Assembly (NCBI RefSeq): GCF_030253575.1 | Contig: NC_080559.1 | Span: 7,902,501-7,966,500 of the forward strand | Direction of reading: 5' to 3' | Length of the DNA stretch: 64,000 bases | Origin: Rhododendron vialii | Lineage: Eukaryota > Streptophyta > Magnoliopsida > Ericales > Ericaceae | Shown here: positions 1 through 12,999 of the stretch, in pieces | Position numbering within the stretch: position 1 is the first letter of the stretch | Layout: every line of letters starts with the position of its first letter | The notes under the pieces: model-generated | Told to the model about the DNA's origin: nothing | The model's input: only the letters and a program-made list of their open reading frames with translations | Database searches by the model: none | Made by a program: the position numbers and the translations under genes

Positions 1-1344
1 TGATATAAGAACTAAAGATTATTACATTAAGTCAATGAGTTTTGGTATTCTAAAATCATTGCGCAAATAAAACAACTATTAGTAGTATTAAATAGACGGA
101 GGAAGCATTCAAACTGACTCTTGAATATAGAAGGGATACAAGATTAATACTCCTATGAACTTTATTTTTTGGGCTGGGTGTGCAATCTCTGTGAACTGGG
201 TGTTAACACCACAATGAGCTGCAATTAACTACACATCTGCGATCTATACATTCCAAGGAAAATACACTACGGTGCATTCATGCGCACAACCATCAATATC
301 ATACAAGTGCTGCCGCCAGACCATACATGTTACTAGTAATTGGCAAGTTGCGGTCTACAAGACAATATGAAACCTTTTAGAAATTGCCCTTTCCCTTTTT
401 TGTAAGTTGGTATTTGTTATATCCCGTGGAACCATTGCTAAAGGATTTTATATACAATATGTTATTAGAGCCAAAGTGGATGCAAGTCTTTCAATATGCA
501 TTTTATGGAAAAGATATTACAATACAAGTATGAGTTCAAATTCTTTTGGACATACAATGTTTTTTTTTTACCTTTGTGCTGACGCATCTGTTAAGCCATG
601 GTTTGAACAATTGGTTTTACAATTACGTAACAGTATCAGTGGATGCCGAGATCTGAAACAATCACTACGGATACGTAACGAAGGTGACATGCCATTACCT
701 ACAGGAAATAGGAATAATAAAACATTCTCAGTTATTTACTTGACCGACATGGTTATTTTCTTATGAATTTTCAAGGATCCATGTGATATAGGTTTTAGTA
801 CTTGCCTACCTATTATGTACTATACCTACCCCCTTGTGCTGGTTTCGTGTCGTCTTGGGTAAGGAAGAAAATATTTAACAAATAGTTTGGTGGTGAGTTA
901 CCTTTTGCTGAAGGTTGTTGGAGATTTACCTCAGAGTATGACATGGGTTGCTTACCATAAATGCACCAGAGCAGTTGGGAAATATTCAAGTACCTAAACA
1001 GTTGAGCTATATCAGAGTAATTATCTTTATTTGCTTGCTTATTGGCTTAAGGCATTTTCTCTACCTGTTCTTATGTGATCATCTTGCGTCCTTGAACTGT
1101 GACCATCTTTTGTTTAACCTATTCTCCCCCGTCTTTCGACGGATGCTTAATGTTATGCCTTTAACTGCTCAGTGAAAGTCCAAGAGTGTAGTTTTACTGT
1201 TTTAGCATCTTAAAAATTTATTCTCTACCTCTAAATTATAGCATTCTCAACTTATGGTGAATAATGTTCCGTGCATTCCACATACTGGTGTGCCTTGGGA
1301 GTGACTTGTGACTTGTTTAGTGATAATGGCGAGTATTGTTTCAG
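1..1344. other. Upstream part of the F-box gene; no exon identified
   Basis: No exon can be supported here. The first recognisable coding exon of the F-box gene starts at 1345 in the middle of a codon, so at least one earlier exon must exist. About 110 N-terminal residues are missing compared with the remembered length of Arabidopsis FBL15 (about 990 aa). They lie either in this stretch, unrecognised, or before the window. The open frames at 407-766 and 948-1175 have no recognisable domain and look like chance frames. Confidence 0.5.
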
Positions 1345-4300
1345 GGACTGGGAGCGGCGCTTTGCACCTGCAACTTCTTCAGATGCAAACATTTATAAAT
1401 ACGAAACCACAGATTACAGTACTAAGGAATGTGGTTTGAGGAGTGAGACTCTTTACCTCTCTCCCCTTTTTAACTGTGGGGTTGATCAGAATCCCTATAA
1501 TTCTATCATTGAGAGAGATGGAGGAGATGGGTGCGAGATTTCAGAAACTGAAGATCTGGAAGTTCAGATGGATCTTACTGATGACTTATTGCATATGGTA
1601 TTTGCTGTCTCAATGTTTTAGGATTGTATTATGTGATTATGTGCTTCTTGTTCCTAGTTTGGCTGACCTCGGCTCGTATTATCTTATTGGATGAAAGGTA
1701 TTCTCTTTCTTGAAGAGCAATGATCTTTGTCGGACATCAATGGTCTGCAGACAGTGGCGGGCAGCTAGTGTTCACGAAGATTTTTGGAGATTTTTGGACT
1801 TTGAGGATCGGAACATATCTGTGGAGCAATGTGAGTATTATCTTCATGTATATTTTATCATTGACTACTCATTTACCAGTAAATATTTTTCTTGAAGCAA
1901 GTTTGAAACCTTATTTGTCTTCGGAAACCCAGTGTTAGTTGTTCTTATATGTTGTCCTCCAAGCTTTGCCTATTAGCTAATTTCCCCTTGTTCTTCTGTC
2001 CTTTATAGTTACTTGTGCGTTTGCCACACCATTTTGGTGGGGAATAACAGCACCTAATCTTAGGAAAGAAACATATCCTTTGTTATGTCAAACATTCAAA
2101 AAACAATTAGTTTCCTGACAGATCATATTAGCTTTCTTGTTTCTATTTAGTTTTTTATGTTGTCGTTATGTAAATTGTATTTATTGCTACTTGTGAGAAT
2201 GGCTACTGTTAATGTGCATCTGCAGTTGAGGATATGTGTCATCGTTACCCAAACGCCATCTCAGTCAATATTTATGGCACTCCTGCTCTTCCTGTGCTTG
2301 TTATGAAAGCTGTTTGTGCTTTAAGGTATACATATGGTCTTTTTTCTTTTCAAAACGTCAAAAGATTTGGTGTTGCTACTGCTGACATTTCTGAAAATTG
2401 TCAGGAATCTTGGGGATATTACTTTGGGAAAAGGACAGCTAGGGGAAAACTTTTTCCAAGCACTAACAGATTGCCAACTGTTAAAGAGTCTAGTTATCAT
2501 TGATGCTACTCTTGGCAATGGTATTCAAGAAATACCTATCTACCATGATAGGTTGAGACAACTTCAAATAGTGAAATGCCGAGTGCTACGGGTTACTGTC
2601 AGGTGATGAACCAGCAGTTAACTGGAGGAAGTGGGGTATTTAGTGATTTTTTTTTCAGTCTATGACTCTTAGTTTCGTATTTTGCAGGTGCCCCCAACTT
2701 GAAACCTTGTCCTTGAAGCGCAGTAGTATGGCTCATGCTGTGCTAAACTGCCCCCTTTTGCGCGATCTTGATATAGCTTCTTGCCACAAGTTTTCAGATG
2801 CGGCGATTCGTTCAGCGGCAACATCATGCCCACTTTTAGAGTCTTTAGATATGTCAAATTGTTCATGTGTCACCGATGAAACACTACGTGAAATAGCTCT
2901 CACTTGTGCTAATCTCCATGTTCTTGATGCTTCATACTGCCCAAACATTGCTCTTGAGGTCGGTGTTCTACTTTTCAATTCCTATTCTAGTGATTTTGGA
3001 TATGGCTCCTTAAGTGACCTAATTTCCTGCTTTGTTTTGGAAGTCTGTAAGACTGCCCATGTTGACAGTCCTTAAGCTTCACAGTTGTGAGGGCATAACT
3101 TCAGCTTCGATGACAGCAGTATCTCATAGTTATATGTTGGAGGTATGAAGCCTCTTCTCTCAGAAGTTGGTATTGCCTACATGTTATTCAGAGTGTAAAT
3201 TAGACTGAACTTGTGAAAATCAAAAATTTCTTCCTATGCAGGTTTTGGAGCTTGACAATTGCAGTTCACTGCAATCAGTGTCTTTGGATCTTCCACGCCT
3301 GCAAAATATAAGACTGGTCCATTGTCGCAAGTACATTATGCTAATTCCACTTTGTTTTCATGCATTGGAGATTTTTTTTTGCTTGACTTTATGTACATGT
3401 TATAGGGAAACTAATGTTATTGTAACGTCTGCAGGTCTTCTGATTTGAATTTGCAAAGTATCAAGCTATCATCTATAACAGTTTCAAATTGCCCTTTACT
3501 GCAACGAATTAACATCACATCCAATTCTCTGCTGGTATGTTTTCATTTAGTATTTTTTTGTTGTCTTTTCCTCACCGGTCGTTGTTCAAAGAGGTTTACA
3601 TCCTTGGTATGGTTTGTGGGTTTTGTGTACTTGCAGAAATTAGTGCTTCAAAAGCAAGAAAAATTGAGTACTTTGACATTGCAGTGCCAGTGTTTGCAAG
3701 AAGTGGACCTTGCAGGTTGTGAATCTCTGACAAATTCAATTTGTGATGTCTTTTGTGATGGCGGTGCATGCCCTATGCTTAAATCATTAGTTCTTGATCA
3801 CTGCGAGGTTTGTAAACTCTATGTTAATGCATTTTACTGTTTCGTTAATGTAGTTCTTTATATGTTCAGCCGAGTATGTTGGTTGCTTGACAAGATTTGC
3901 TTGGGTTGATTTTTTGTCGCTACTGTTTTGGATAGTTCATTTCTACATCTCCTTGTTACTATATCCCTATCCATATCTTCATTTTCACGAATATTAACAA
4001 GTCTTCGAAAACTAGTTTGAAAACGCTTTGAGAGGTTTGAATTTAATTGTACTTGGTAATCATTTCTTGGAAGATTTAGTAGTCTCTTAAATAATTGTCG
4101 TACTGTTTCCATCTTCTACCAGATGCTTTTTTTTTTGGGTGTGATCTTTGTTATGTTGGTACGCTCAATAGCTGGTACTTGATACCTATATGGCATGTGT
4201 TTTTCTTAGTTGTTTTTTGCTTCATTTTTTGGAGAATGTTGGGATAACTGAATGTGGCTTCCTTTGTTCAGAGCTTGACAGCTGTGGGGTTCCGTAGTAC

Positions 4301-7300
4301 TTCTCTAGTCAGTCTTTCCCTTGCCGGTTGTCGCGCTGTTACGTCCCTTGAACTTATATGTCCTTATCTGGAGAATGTTTCGTTGGATGGCTGTGATCAC
4401 CTTGAAAGAGCATCATTTTGCCCTGTGAGTGGAAGGAATCTTTTCGTTTTCATTTTACCACTTTTTCTGTATCTTATAATCTTGAGCACTGGGAATGTGT
4501 ATCATTCTTTCTTTTAGTATTGAGCACCAATTTCAAGATGGGGTACACAGACCATGTACCATTTCTGCACATCTTATGCTATGTGAAGAAACAAGAACAT
4601 GTACCTTCTACAAATCTACCAGTCTTACGCCTATTGTTTATGATACAATTGTTAAGTTACCAATTGTTCCAAAAGCTTAAGCTGTTAGAAAATGGGCCCA
4701 ACAGTGTATGTCAAGCTATTTGCCGTTCAAAAGAAAATGTATATCAAGCTATTCAACACCCTCCCTCATGTGCAACCCTGTCACGTGGAGATGCAAACAT
4801 CCAATCAAACTCTGAAAAAATGCAAGGGGGAGAAACATAATGCAAACGGGGGACAAATGCAAATAGAGAAACTTGAACCTAAGACCTCTTGCAACTGGAG
4901 CTCTGATACTATGCTAAGTTACCAATTGTCCCCCAAAGCTTAAGCTGTTACGTAATGGGCTGAACAATGTATATCAAGCTATTCGACAACAATGTTTGAC
5001 ATACACATGGCATTTCCTATTTCATTTGGTTGTTTATTGACAGTTTTTTGGATCAGACAAATTAATCTTACTTTTGACAAGAGCCGAAAATTTTGTTTTG
5101 TTTCCATCCTAATGCGGCCGAAATGTTTCCATTTCGTAGGAGGACACTGTCATTAGTGGCATATTGAAATTCCAATGTTTCAACTGACACATACCAAAAC
5201 ACAACGAAACATGTTGAAAATGTACCTAAACAATAAACATACTGAACTGTTGAGTTGTTTCGACACCTAGTAGAAACATCATTTTCATTTTTCACAAACC
5301 CAAAAATTCTTTTGGCATTTCCATTATGTTTTGGCAACTACGTTTTCAACTTGTTTCTCAAGCATTTTTTCCCCTTATCCTCAAAAGAAGTTCCGGAACA
5401 TTGAGAAGTGCGTATTTGCTGAACTTCTTTCCCAGGTATAACATGTCAGCAGTTAGAAGAACTCAAATTCTAAGATGGAAAAAGAGAACTAAGTGCATCA
5501 CATACACTCAGCATTTTGATTCTTTCATTTGATACATGCAGATTATGCTTTGAATAACCAGAAGAAGTTGAAAGTTCCTTGTATTTTTGTTGTAGGTTGG
5601 TCTTCAGTCACTCAATTTGGGAATATGTCCCAAGCTTAGTGTACTCCATATTGAAGCACCACAAATGTTGTTGCTCGAGTTGAAAGGATGTGGTGTATTG
5701 TCGGAGGCATCTATTAATTGCCCTCTCTTAACTTCTTTGGATGCTTCCTTTTGCAGGTCATCTTATTAAATAGCATTCCCCTCCTTTTCCTGCCTTCTCC
5801 TCCTTTGCCTTTCCCCTTTCACTCTCTTCCTCTTCTCCCCCCTCTTTCTCCCCTCAATGCTCAAGTTGACACTGTTTTCTATTTCACGTATGCAGCCAAT
5901 TGAAGGATGAATGCTTATCCGCAACAGCAACTTCATGTCAGCTTATTGGTTCACTAATCTTAATGTCGTGCCCATCTGTTGGTCCTGATGGACTCTCTTC
6001 TTTGCACCGGCTTCCACATTTAACTTCACTCGATCTATCGTACACCTTTTTGACAAATTTGCAGCCTGTTTTCGAGTCCTGTTTGCAGTTAAAGGTACTT
6101 TCATCATGCTAGTATTAAAAGTTGCTCAGTATAAATGTGATAGTTGTTACAGGCTTTTTTACCCCTTAGTTCCATGTGGGCATGTGCATGCATATATGTG
6201 TTAATTGGTACATGTTATGAGGTTTCTTAGTTGTCATATTGCAAAGTACTCTTCTGCTGGTCCACTATTAGGATTTATCATCTGTTAATAATTTTTTTTC
6301 CTTTTTATGTATCAGCGAGTTAGGCCAAGGAGGGAATTTCTTAGAGTAGGATAACCCGCGCTGTTGGGTAATTACGTGGGTGCCCCACCATTAGTACTAG
6401 CTGATAGAGGTGATGGATTAGGGTACGGCTGTCAACCAGCAGGTTTCAGCATGATTTAGCAATTATGCTCTCAAAATCTTTAGTTTTGAGCAAATCGAAG
6501 GGGATTGGCACTTTAAAATGAATGCTTGGATTAGTGGACCAATGATTCCTTCTACTGGCATCATAGAACAGGTTTGGGGGAAATCAGGTTTCTCAGTACA
6601 AGAGGTACTTTGCGTCAGATTAGAGATTTAGTATTATTGATTTTCGCACTCACCTTCATGTAAAATTACATCGTTGTCATTTTATTTGATCACTTGTCAC
6701 ACATCAAAGGACAATGGTGTAAATTTATGTTCCATTCAGTTTGGTTTGATGTCAAAGCTCAGTTTCGTCACAAGGTGTTGCTCTTTCCATCCTCATTAGA
6801 ATGAGGTATACTTCAGGAAGTACGAACTGCAGTGGGAATTAGGAAACCCTTTACTAGTTGGAAAGATATGCTTCTATAGAATTGTTTTGTGATGAATAGC
6901 AGTTCTCTTTCAGTAATCATCCTTCCCCCAATGGCAAGCCCCTGATCATGTAAATCCGATCGAGCAAGTCCATCAATCTCCACTTCTCAATCTTGAACAT
7001 TCCCTCAACTTTGATCTTTATGATTTGCAGATAAAAAAAGAAGAAAATAAAAGAAAACATTCCCTCTCAACTTACCGTCTAAAAATTATCCTTGTCTTCA
7101 TTCTCATTAACTTACCATCCAGAAAATATCATTACCATTATTATTGCTGCGGTCAAGGCTAGGAGGAAAATAGGAGTGTAGGACTCTCTTAAATGTCTAA
7201 ACCACTTGTGCCGCATAAATTTTGTCACCTTGGAAGCAAAGTTCTGAATACTGTACCGGACGTGGTACCGTTTTTTGCTACCTGTACGGTATGTACCGGT

Positions 7301-7735
7301 ATTGGTGGAATACCGTACCATTTCGGATTCGTCGCCTGTATTACAAAAATTATATGCCTAATTTATTAACTTAAGCTGCATTTGTATAACCCAACACATT
7401 TAATGTTGAATATTTAAAAATTAGATTTGACAACTTAAGTTAAAAAAAAATAGGCTAAAAAAAACACAAAAAAAAAACTAGTAGGATAAAAGAGTCTGCT
7501 CTATGATACACACTAACTTATCTCCATAAGGTTTATCCCCATTCCAATACGACCATTCCATTTCTTCTCTGCGTTTTTTTAATCAAGAAACTACTCCACT
7601 TCGAATGCTCATATTCCCAAACGGTGTGCTTAGTGCTCTAACCACTGGTTTTGTACTGATAAAAGAAAAACCCACTGGTTTTGTAACTTTTCGCAATCCA
7701 ACTTTACTCTTTGGACTGGTAAGGGAGCAGGTGAA

Positions 7736-7776
<41 letters not shown>

Positions 7777-10700
7777 CTTACACCACTCCATTTTCCTTGG
7801 GAAGATCTAATTTCATCCCTTCTCTTCTCCAGTGGGTTGTATTTTGTATTGTCTATAGGGATTCCAATGGGAAGATCTATGTAAGCAATTACTTCCAGCT
7901 TTAGTTGAGCTGCTAGGATACGACAGAGAAGACCACGAGGAGCCTCATTTCGTTCCGATCTCTTTTTCTCTTTTTTCCTTGTATTTCCCTTTTCTCCACT
8001 GCCCAGTACGAAATGGTCCTGTTTTGCAAAATACCGGCCGAAATTGCTGGCAACACCATCTCGCCCGGTATTGTCCAGAATTTACGGTACCGACCGGTAA
8101 GGCCTAGTATTGAGCCGGGACAGTATTGTAGGGTTGTTGTACTGTTTTCTCACCAAACCAGTACGTACCGGCCGGTAGGGAACGGTATTCACAACCATGG
8201 TTGGAAGGCTTTATGAAGCGCTCTTAATAAGCGTAAGCAGACCACCCTTGAATAGGTAGTATCTCTTGTATCCTACTGACCTGCTTTGGAACTGCTCCAG
8301 AACCCCACTTCACACAACCTCACTTAAAGGAAGATTCCCATGATTGGCCAAGATACATGACTGGAAAAGGGTGTATGTTCCCCAAGGATGGAATCTAACT
8401 GACCGAAATTCAGAATGTTTCCTGCATGATCATTTTTACGACGGCCAAGTTTTGTTTTTTGAACCCCTAAATAGCCACAAATATACAGAGACAAACTGTA
8501 CGTAACCGCATATCTTCGATCTGCTAAGTATACCATTTGTATAATTACACTTTCGACTGCATGTTAAGTGTTGGAATAAGGCAGTGTGGAAATAGGATTT
8601 TTTGTTCTCGCACCATTTCCTGCCTTCCAAACGCAGTATAATCCCAACTGAAGAATTTTCTTCTCTCTTCTCTGCTTTCATTTTTCCTGAAATGTTTTGA
8701 TTCTTCATTTCTTCTTGTCTTCTGCTAGGTTTTGAAATTGCAAGCATGCAAATATCTCGCTGACTCATCATTGGAGCCACTTTACAAAGAAGGTGCTCTC
8801 CCAGCCCTTTGTGAATTGGAATTGTCATATGGAACCCTTTGCCAGTCTGCCATCGAGGAGCTTCTGGCCTACTGCACTCGTCTGACTCATGTGAGCTTGA
8901 ATGGATATGCGAATATGCACGACCTGAACTGGGGCTGTAGTAGCAATCAACTTTCTGAGCTGCCTAGCAGTGATGGTTCAGTTGACTTCTATTCCCAAGA
9001 TCAGGTCATCCCTTTTCCAGTTGAGCAGCCCAACCGTTTGCTGCAAAACCTCAATTGTGTTTGCTGTCCCAACATTAAGAAAGTTGTTATTCCCCAAGTA
9101 GCTCGGTGCTTCCATTTGTCATCACTAAATCTTTCCCTGTCTGCCAACTTAAGAGAAGTTGACATCGCCTGTGTCAATTTATGCTTCCTTAATCTGAGGT
9201 ATGATTTTCTGTTATTTTGATTTGTTCTTTTGATTCATAGTACTGCTCAATCCTCACATTTCTTTTCTCTTGTTATATTATTCAGCAATTGTAACTCATT
9301 GGAGATTTTAAAACTCAAGTGTCCGAGATTGTCTAGCCTATTTCTCCAGGTATACATTTTGTTTTTGTTTTTTTGGCCTGTATTTAAGCTCTTAATGTGT
9401 TTTCCTGGGTGTGGGTTTATTTACCTGTTCTGCGTGCGATGTTGTGCGTGAGTGCATGTGTACAAGTAAGCTGAGTTTGAGGAGGAAGGGGGGGGGGGGG
9501 GGGGGGGGGGTGTTGACTTAGATCTTTTAAGCTTGCTTTAAACATTTCAAAGTTTCTCAGCTTTAGTAAGAGATCTATTGGGTGTGAAGTCAGTTTCTGA
9601 AAGTTTGAGCCATACGAATAATTTTTGTCTTGTTGCTCTTCTGGGGGGATGGGGAGAGAGAGGGGAAAGACACCCGTGTAAGTTATAGACTTATAGTAGT
9701 AGATCTTGCCTTGGAATTCCATCTATTTTAGCGTAACTTCTGGCCCTAATTTTCTGATTGGTAATACAAGCTGATGAGTCAATATTACCATTCCTTTCAC
9801 TACTTGATAGCAAAACATATGGAATTCATCCTTTTTAAATGTGTTTGCTGACTACGTTTTACTTCAACATTTGGTTTGGCGTTAGTCATGCAACATTGAT
9901 GAAGAAACACTTGAAGCTGCTATATCTCAATGTAACATGCTGGAGACCCTCGATGTTCGTTACTGTCCAAAGGTGAGAAAAATTGAAACTCAACCATCTT
10001 TAATACTTTTTTTCTAAGAAGCAAGGATATGGCCCCGACACGACACGGAAATGCGGATATGCAGCTTCTCTAAAAAGTAGGACACAAACATGATACGTTG
10101 CCTTGTATATATTCATATACGGAACTTTGAATCTATCGCCATAAGTTTATGTCGTACATTGAATAATAGATGAGGTACAATAAGTTATGAAGAATCTTTG
10201 AGTGAGCTTTAAATACGTCCCACATGGACACAAGACTAAAGTAATTGTTAAAAAAGAAGGGCATGGACCTGAATCCTCTTCCTAATAGTTCTATAAAGGA
10301 GCCTTTTCATTTCTCTGGAAAATTTTAGTGAGGTTTAAATATGTCCAAATTGTATTAGATAATGATGTAAAATTTCCAATTTTTTGTAGTACATGTTAGC
10401 TAGTTTTTAAAAATTGTCAATTACATGCAAATTTTTCAGTCATAGACACCTTAGTGTCCGACACACTGCAAATGAGCAGAAAGAGAAATGGACACATAGT
10501 GGAGGAAAGATTTTTATTCTTTTTTGTGGACAAAAAAAAACAGTATCTGATGCGTGTCTGTGAGTGTCCGAGGGACATGTATTGTGCCTAGTCTGTCCGT
10601 GCTTCTTAGCTCTTTTTTGAACCTACAGAATAACTCCCCTTCTTCTCGTGATGAATATGTTGTGCCTAGTCGGAAAAAATCTCAAGTTTTCTGATTCTCT

Positions 10701-10800
10701 CATTTGGTAGATATGCACAGTAAGCATGGGGAGGTTACGGGCCGCATGCCCCAGCTTGAAGCGCATCTTTAGCAGCCTCTCACCCCATGATGGACAGTGA
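1345..10800 (+). CDS. FBL15: F-box/LRR-repeat protein, FBL15-like, 16 exons, 5' incomplete
   Basis: Exons: 1345-1597, 1698-1830, 2226-2325, 2405-2602, 2688-2958, 3044-3142, 3242-3330, 3435-3534, 3637-3807, 4272-4424, 5596-5756, 5896-6094, 8729-9198, 9286-9349, 9886-9972, 10711-10800 (TGA). Every junction is GT-AG and phases agree, giving about 878 codons. The F-box spans the first two exons (LTDDLLHMVFSFL, then MVCRQWRAAS). Many Cys/Leu-rich repeats follow (NCPLLRDLDIASC, TSLELICPYL, SLFLQSCN), ending in a conserved tail (CPSLKRIFSSLSPH). F-box proteins of this class are the substrate-binding subunits of SCF ubiquitin ligases: the F-box binds SKP1 and the LRRs bind the target. The Arabidopsis relative (SLOMO) affects auxin homeostasis and organ initiation rate at the shoot apex; the same role here is inference. 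No lesion was seen in any exon. The N terminus is not in the recognised exons. Confidence 0.93.
4640..5000 (-). mobile_element. LTR-retrotransposon-like remnant in an F-box gene intron
   Basis: This part of the 4425-5595 intron contains two diverged direct copies of a segment (about 4650-4720 and 4912-4980; TAAGTTACCAATTG, AAGCTTAAGCTGTTA) about 262 bp apart. Next to the second copy the minus strand reads TAGTATCAGAGC, one base from the primer-binding sequence complementary to initiator tRNA-Met that is common in plant Copia elements. No reverse transcriptase is present. A degraded LTR and leader piece is the simplest reading; a tRNA-related SINE is an alternative. Confidence 0.4.
7230..8209. 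mobile_element. Inverted-repeat element in the large F-box gene intron
   Basis: The 6095-8728 intron contains a block of about 980 bp. Its left end (CCTTGGAAGCAAAG.. GAATACTGTACCGG) and the reverse complement of its right end (CCTTCCAACCATGG.. GAATACCGTTCCC) are similar. Both ends are rich in GTACCGG and CCGGTAC palindromes. No transposase frame was seen. It reads as a non-autonomous DNA element; no target-site duplication was confirmed. Confidence 0.4.
7741..7773. repeat. (CT)n microsatellite in intron
   Basis: A 33-bp uninterrupted CT repeat lies inside the long F-box gene intron and inside the inverted-repeat block. It creates a spurious Ser-Leu open frame. Confidence 0.95.
9488..9510 (+). 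repeat. Run of 23 guanines in intron
   Basis: An uninterrupted G homopolymer lies on the coding (non-template) strand of the F-box gene, in the 9350-9885 intron. G runs of this length are rare in plant introns, can form G-quadruplexes in DNA or pre-mRNA, and are prone to length errors in sequencing. Confidence 0.95.
10014..10609. mobile_element. TIR element in the last intron of the F-box gene
   Basis: The 596-bp block begins CTAAGAAGCAAGGATATGG and its right end, reverse-complemented, begins CTAAGAAGCACGGACAG. Inside are repeated GTGTCCGA-type words. This pattern of ends (AAGAAGCACGGACAC) recurs in plant non-autonomous DNA elements. No transposase is encoded and no clear target duplication was seen because the flanks are T-rich. 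It occupies most of the 9973-10710 intron. Confidence 0.55.
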
Positions 10801-12661
10801 CGTTGGAGTGCTTATTTATTTGTTTTCCGTCCACGGTAAGAGACAACTGCCGTGTGCTCTTTATGTAATGTAAATGTGTAGTCTCCCTATTGTTTGGTGT
10901 TCTTGTTGACGTACCCTGTACTTCTATGATATTGTGACCTAATGTTAGTGGGTACAATAAGTTTTCTCGACTTTCTTTGTAAATTAGATTGTTTTTTGTT
11001 TCGCATTGGCTCAAGATTCTAGAGTTAAAGAGGAATTGGTTCTCATGAGGTTGTATGTATCAGACCGGAAAGTTTATACTTTCTAACATCTTCTCCCCTC
11101 CTATGTGCTAAAGAAAACGTAATTGACATTTAGCAGAAATGTTGGTGAAGTGTTTCTGTCCTTTGAAGCATGCTTTTAGCATCACAAAAGGGTAATAATA
11201 GGTTCTGTGAGTTACTCCATCTGTACCATTTTGTTTGTTCTGTACGAGGAGCTCAACTTTTTAAAGGACATGCATTGATGCGTGTTTAATTATAGAACAT
11301 ATGATAGAGATTTTCAAGTGTACCCCATACTCTCTACCTTTTAACTACTTTTGATCCTCTTGTGAAGAAGTTTGTGAAATTTTATGCACTTTTTACTGTA
11401 CTTTTTGAAGAGCTTGAACAACATGGGACATTCTAAAATAAAATTCTGAGTAAACGAGAACTGGGACGAAGGGAGTATATTTCTTTGAATTATAAGTTCA
11501 AGGTACATTTTTGTATTTCGTTGGTATGGATTTGTCATTGAAATAAGAAGTGTTAGAAGAAGGATGAACGCAGAATTTGTTGGAGGAAATGTAAAATTGT
11601 GCATGGTTTTCAATAAATTTTCTTTATCTTTTTCTCTTCGCTCATTATATTTTAAAATCTTCTTCAAAATCCAAACTGAACAGGGTTTGTGTGATCACTG
11701 AATTATCCGCGCCTTCACTGAATTATCCTGCCTTTGGCACTCCTAACAAAAAATTGAATGCAGTCACAAAATAAATCATTACTCAAGTTTAGTACTATAT
11801 GATGATAATGGTAAGAAAATGCCGAATACAAGAGCCGAAGCCTTTTTGTCTTCTCAAGTTTCACTCGAAGAGAGATTTTTTTGTTTGAAATATTTTAGTT
11901 TTTGATTTGATAAAAGAAATTTACTTTTTAGGCTCAAGTAACAAAGTTAAAATAAACCAAAATGTAATTTAATTTATTTTTTGTTTATTGTGTGTATCCG
12001 TGAAGAACTAGTATTTGACCTCATATGGAGTATTGCCTTTTTGGTTCTTCTCATCTAGACAAATTTATAAATGAAAAAACTTATAAATGGAAAAAAGGAA
12101 ACTTAGTAAAAAATTAAGAAAATCATAAAAGTAGAAGAAGAAACTTGGCAAATTCAAGCATTTACTGAAACCAAACCTAACCTAACCTAAGGTTAGGTAA
12201 AAAGAGGCAAAATCACCAAGACCCACCATTCTTGTTTTTCTTGCCAGTGGCCCTAAAAACATCATCTCCCGTAATTACCCCACTCCCTTAATTTGATCCC
12301 CCCACTCTTAATCTTTGTCCAGAACCTCCTCGATTGCCCTCCTCATTTTCCATTTTTTATTACCCCTGCAGCAAATGCTTCGATACACACCCCTTACTTT
12401 TGGAAAATGTTATGTCTGTGTTTGGTGAATGTTATACTCCTTAGTGAAACGTAAGCTTGTTTTGGTGAATGTTACGCCTTTTTACGGTTACGGGTGCAAA
12501 TGGTATGTACCTTAATAGGTGTTACTGTTACGTCTGTTAGAGTAAAATGTTACGTCTTTTTGTGGTGAACTGTTACACCTCTTTTTGATTCGAAATATAA
12601 CGCCTCTTTTTAGTAAAAAATATTAAGCCCTCTTTTTAGTAAATATTAGGGGTGTATTGCA
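10801..12661. other. Intergenic region after the F-box gene
   Basis: No gene was seen. The start should hold the 3' UTR of the F-box gene. Around 12405-12640 a loose repeat of a TGTTACGCCTCTTTTTAGT-like word recurs about every 25-35 bp, too degenerate to define a unit. The minus-strand frame at 11341-11667 is AT-rich and unrecognised. Confidence 0.5.
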
Positions 12662-12844
12662 GCCGAGCATCTCCCTGTAGATGGGGCACAGAGCGGCCAA
12701 TCTGGCCATTCATCTCGGCAATCGACGGCTCAGATCTTAACCGAGCAATGGACGGTTCAAACTTGCATGCGCTCAGATTCAAATCGAGCCGAGATGAATG
12801 GCCAAATCGGCCACTCGGCACTGCTCTGCATGGAGATGCTCGGC
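12662..12844. mobile_element. Foldback MITE with GCCGAGCATCTCC ends
   Basis: The two ends are inverted copies: left GCCGAGCATCTCCCTG, right reverse-complemented GCCGAGCATCTCCATG. The similarity continues inward (GGCCATTCATCTCGGC in both arms), so most of the 183 bp can fold into one hairpin. There is no coding capacity. It lies about 1.2 kb upstream of the gene at 13866. Confidence 0.7.
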
Positions 12845-12959
12845 GCCTATCATATACTTCACACGTTACTATCAATTCTGATACACAATCAATGAATTAA
12901 ACATTCCGTTACACTTGCTGATCAACAAAAACATTCCTTTACACAAAAACTCCCTTGAA

Positions 12960-12962
<3 letters not shown>

Positions 12963-12997
<35 letters not shown>
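12963..12997 (+). repeat. (CT)n tract upstream of the 13866 gene
   Basis: A CT repeat of about 35 bp is followed by a long pyrimidine-rich stretch up to about 13340. Pyrimidine-rich tracts like this are common in plant promoters and 5' leaders, so the transcript of the 13866 gene may begin near here. The exact start is not decided. Confidence 0.8.

Positions 12998-12999
<2 letters not shown>

Noticed and set aside
9417..9722. Poly-proline protein on the minus strand
   Set aside because: Produced by the G23 run in an intron of the F-box gene.
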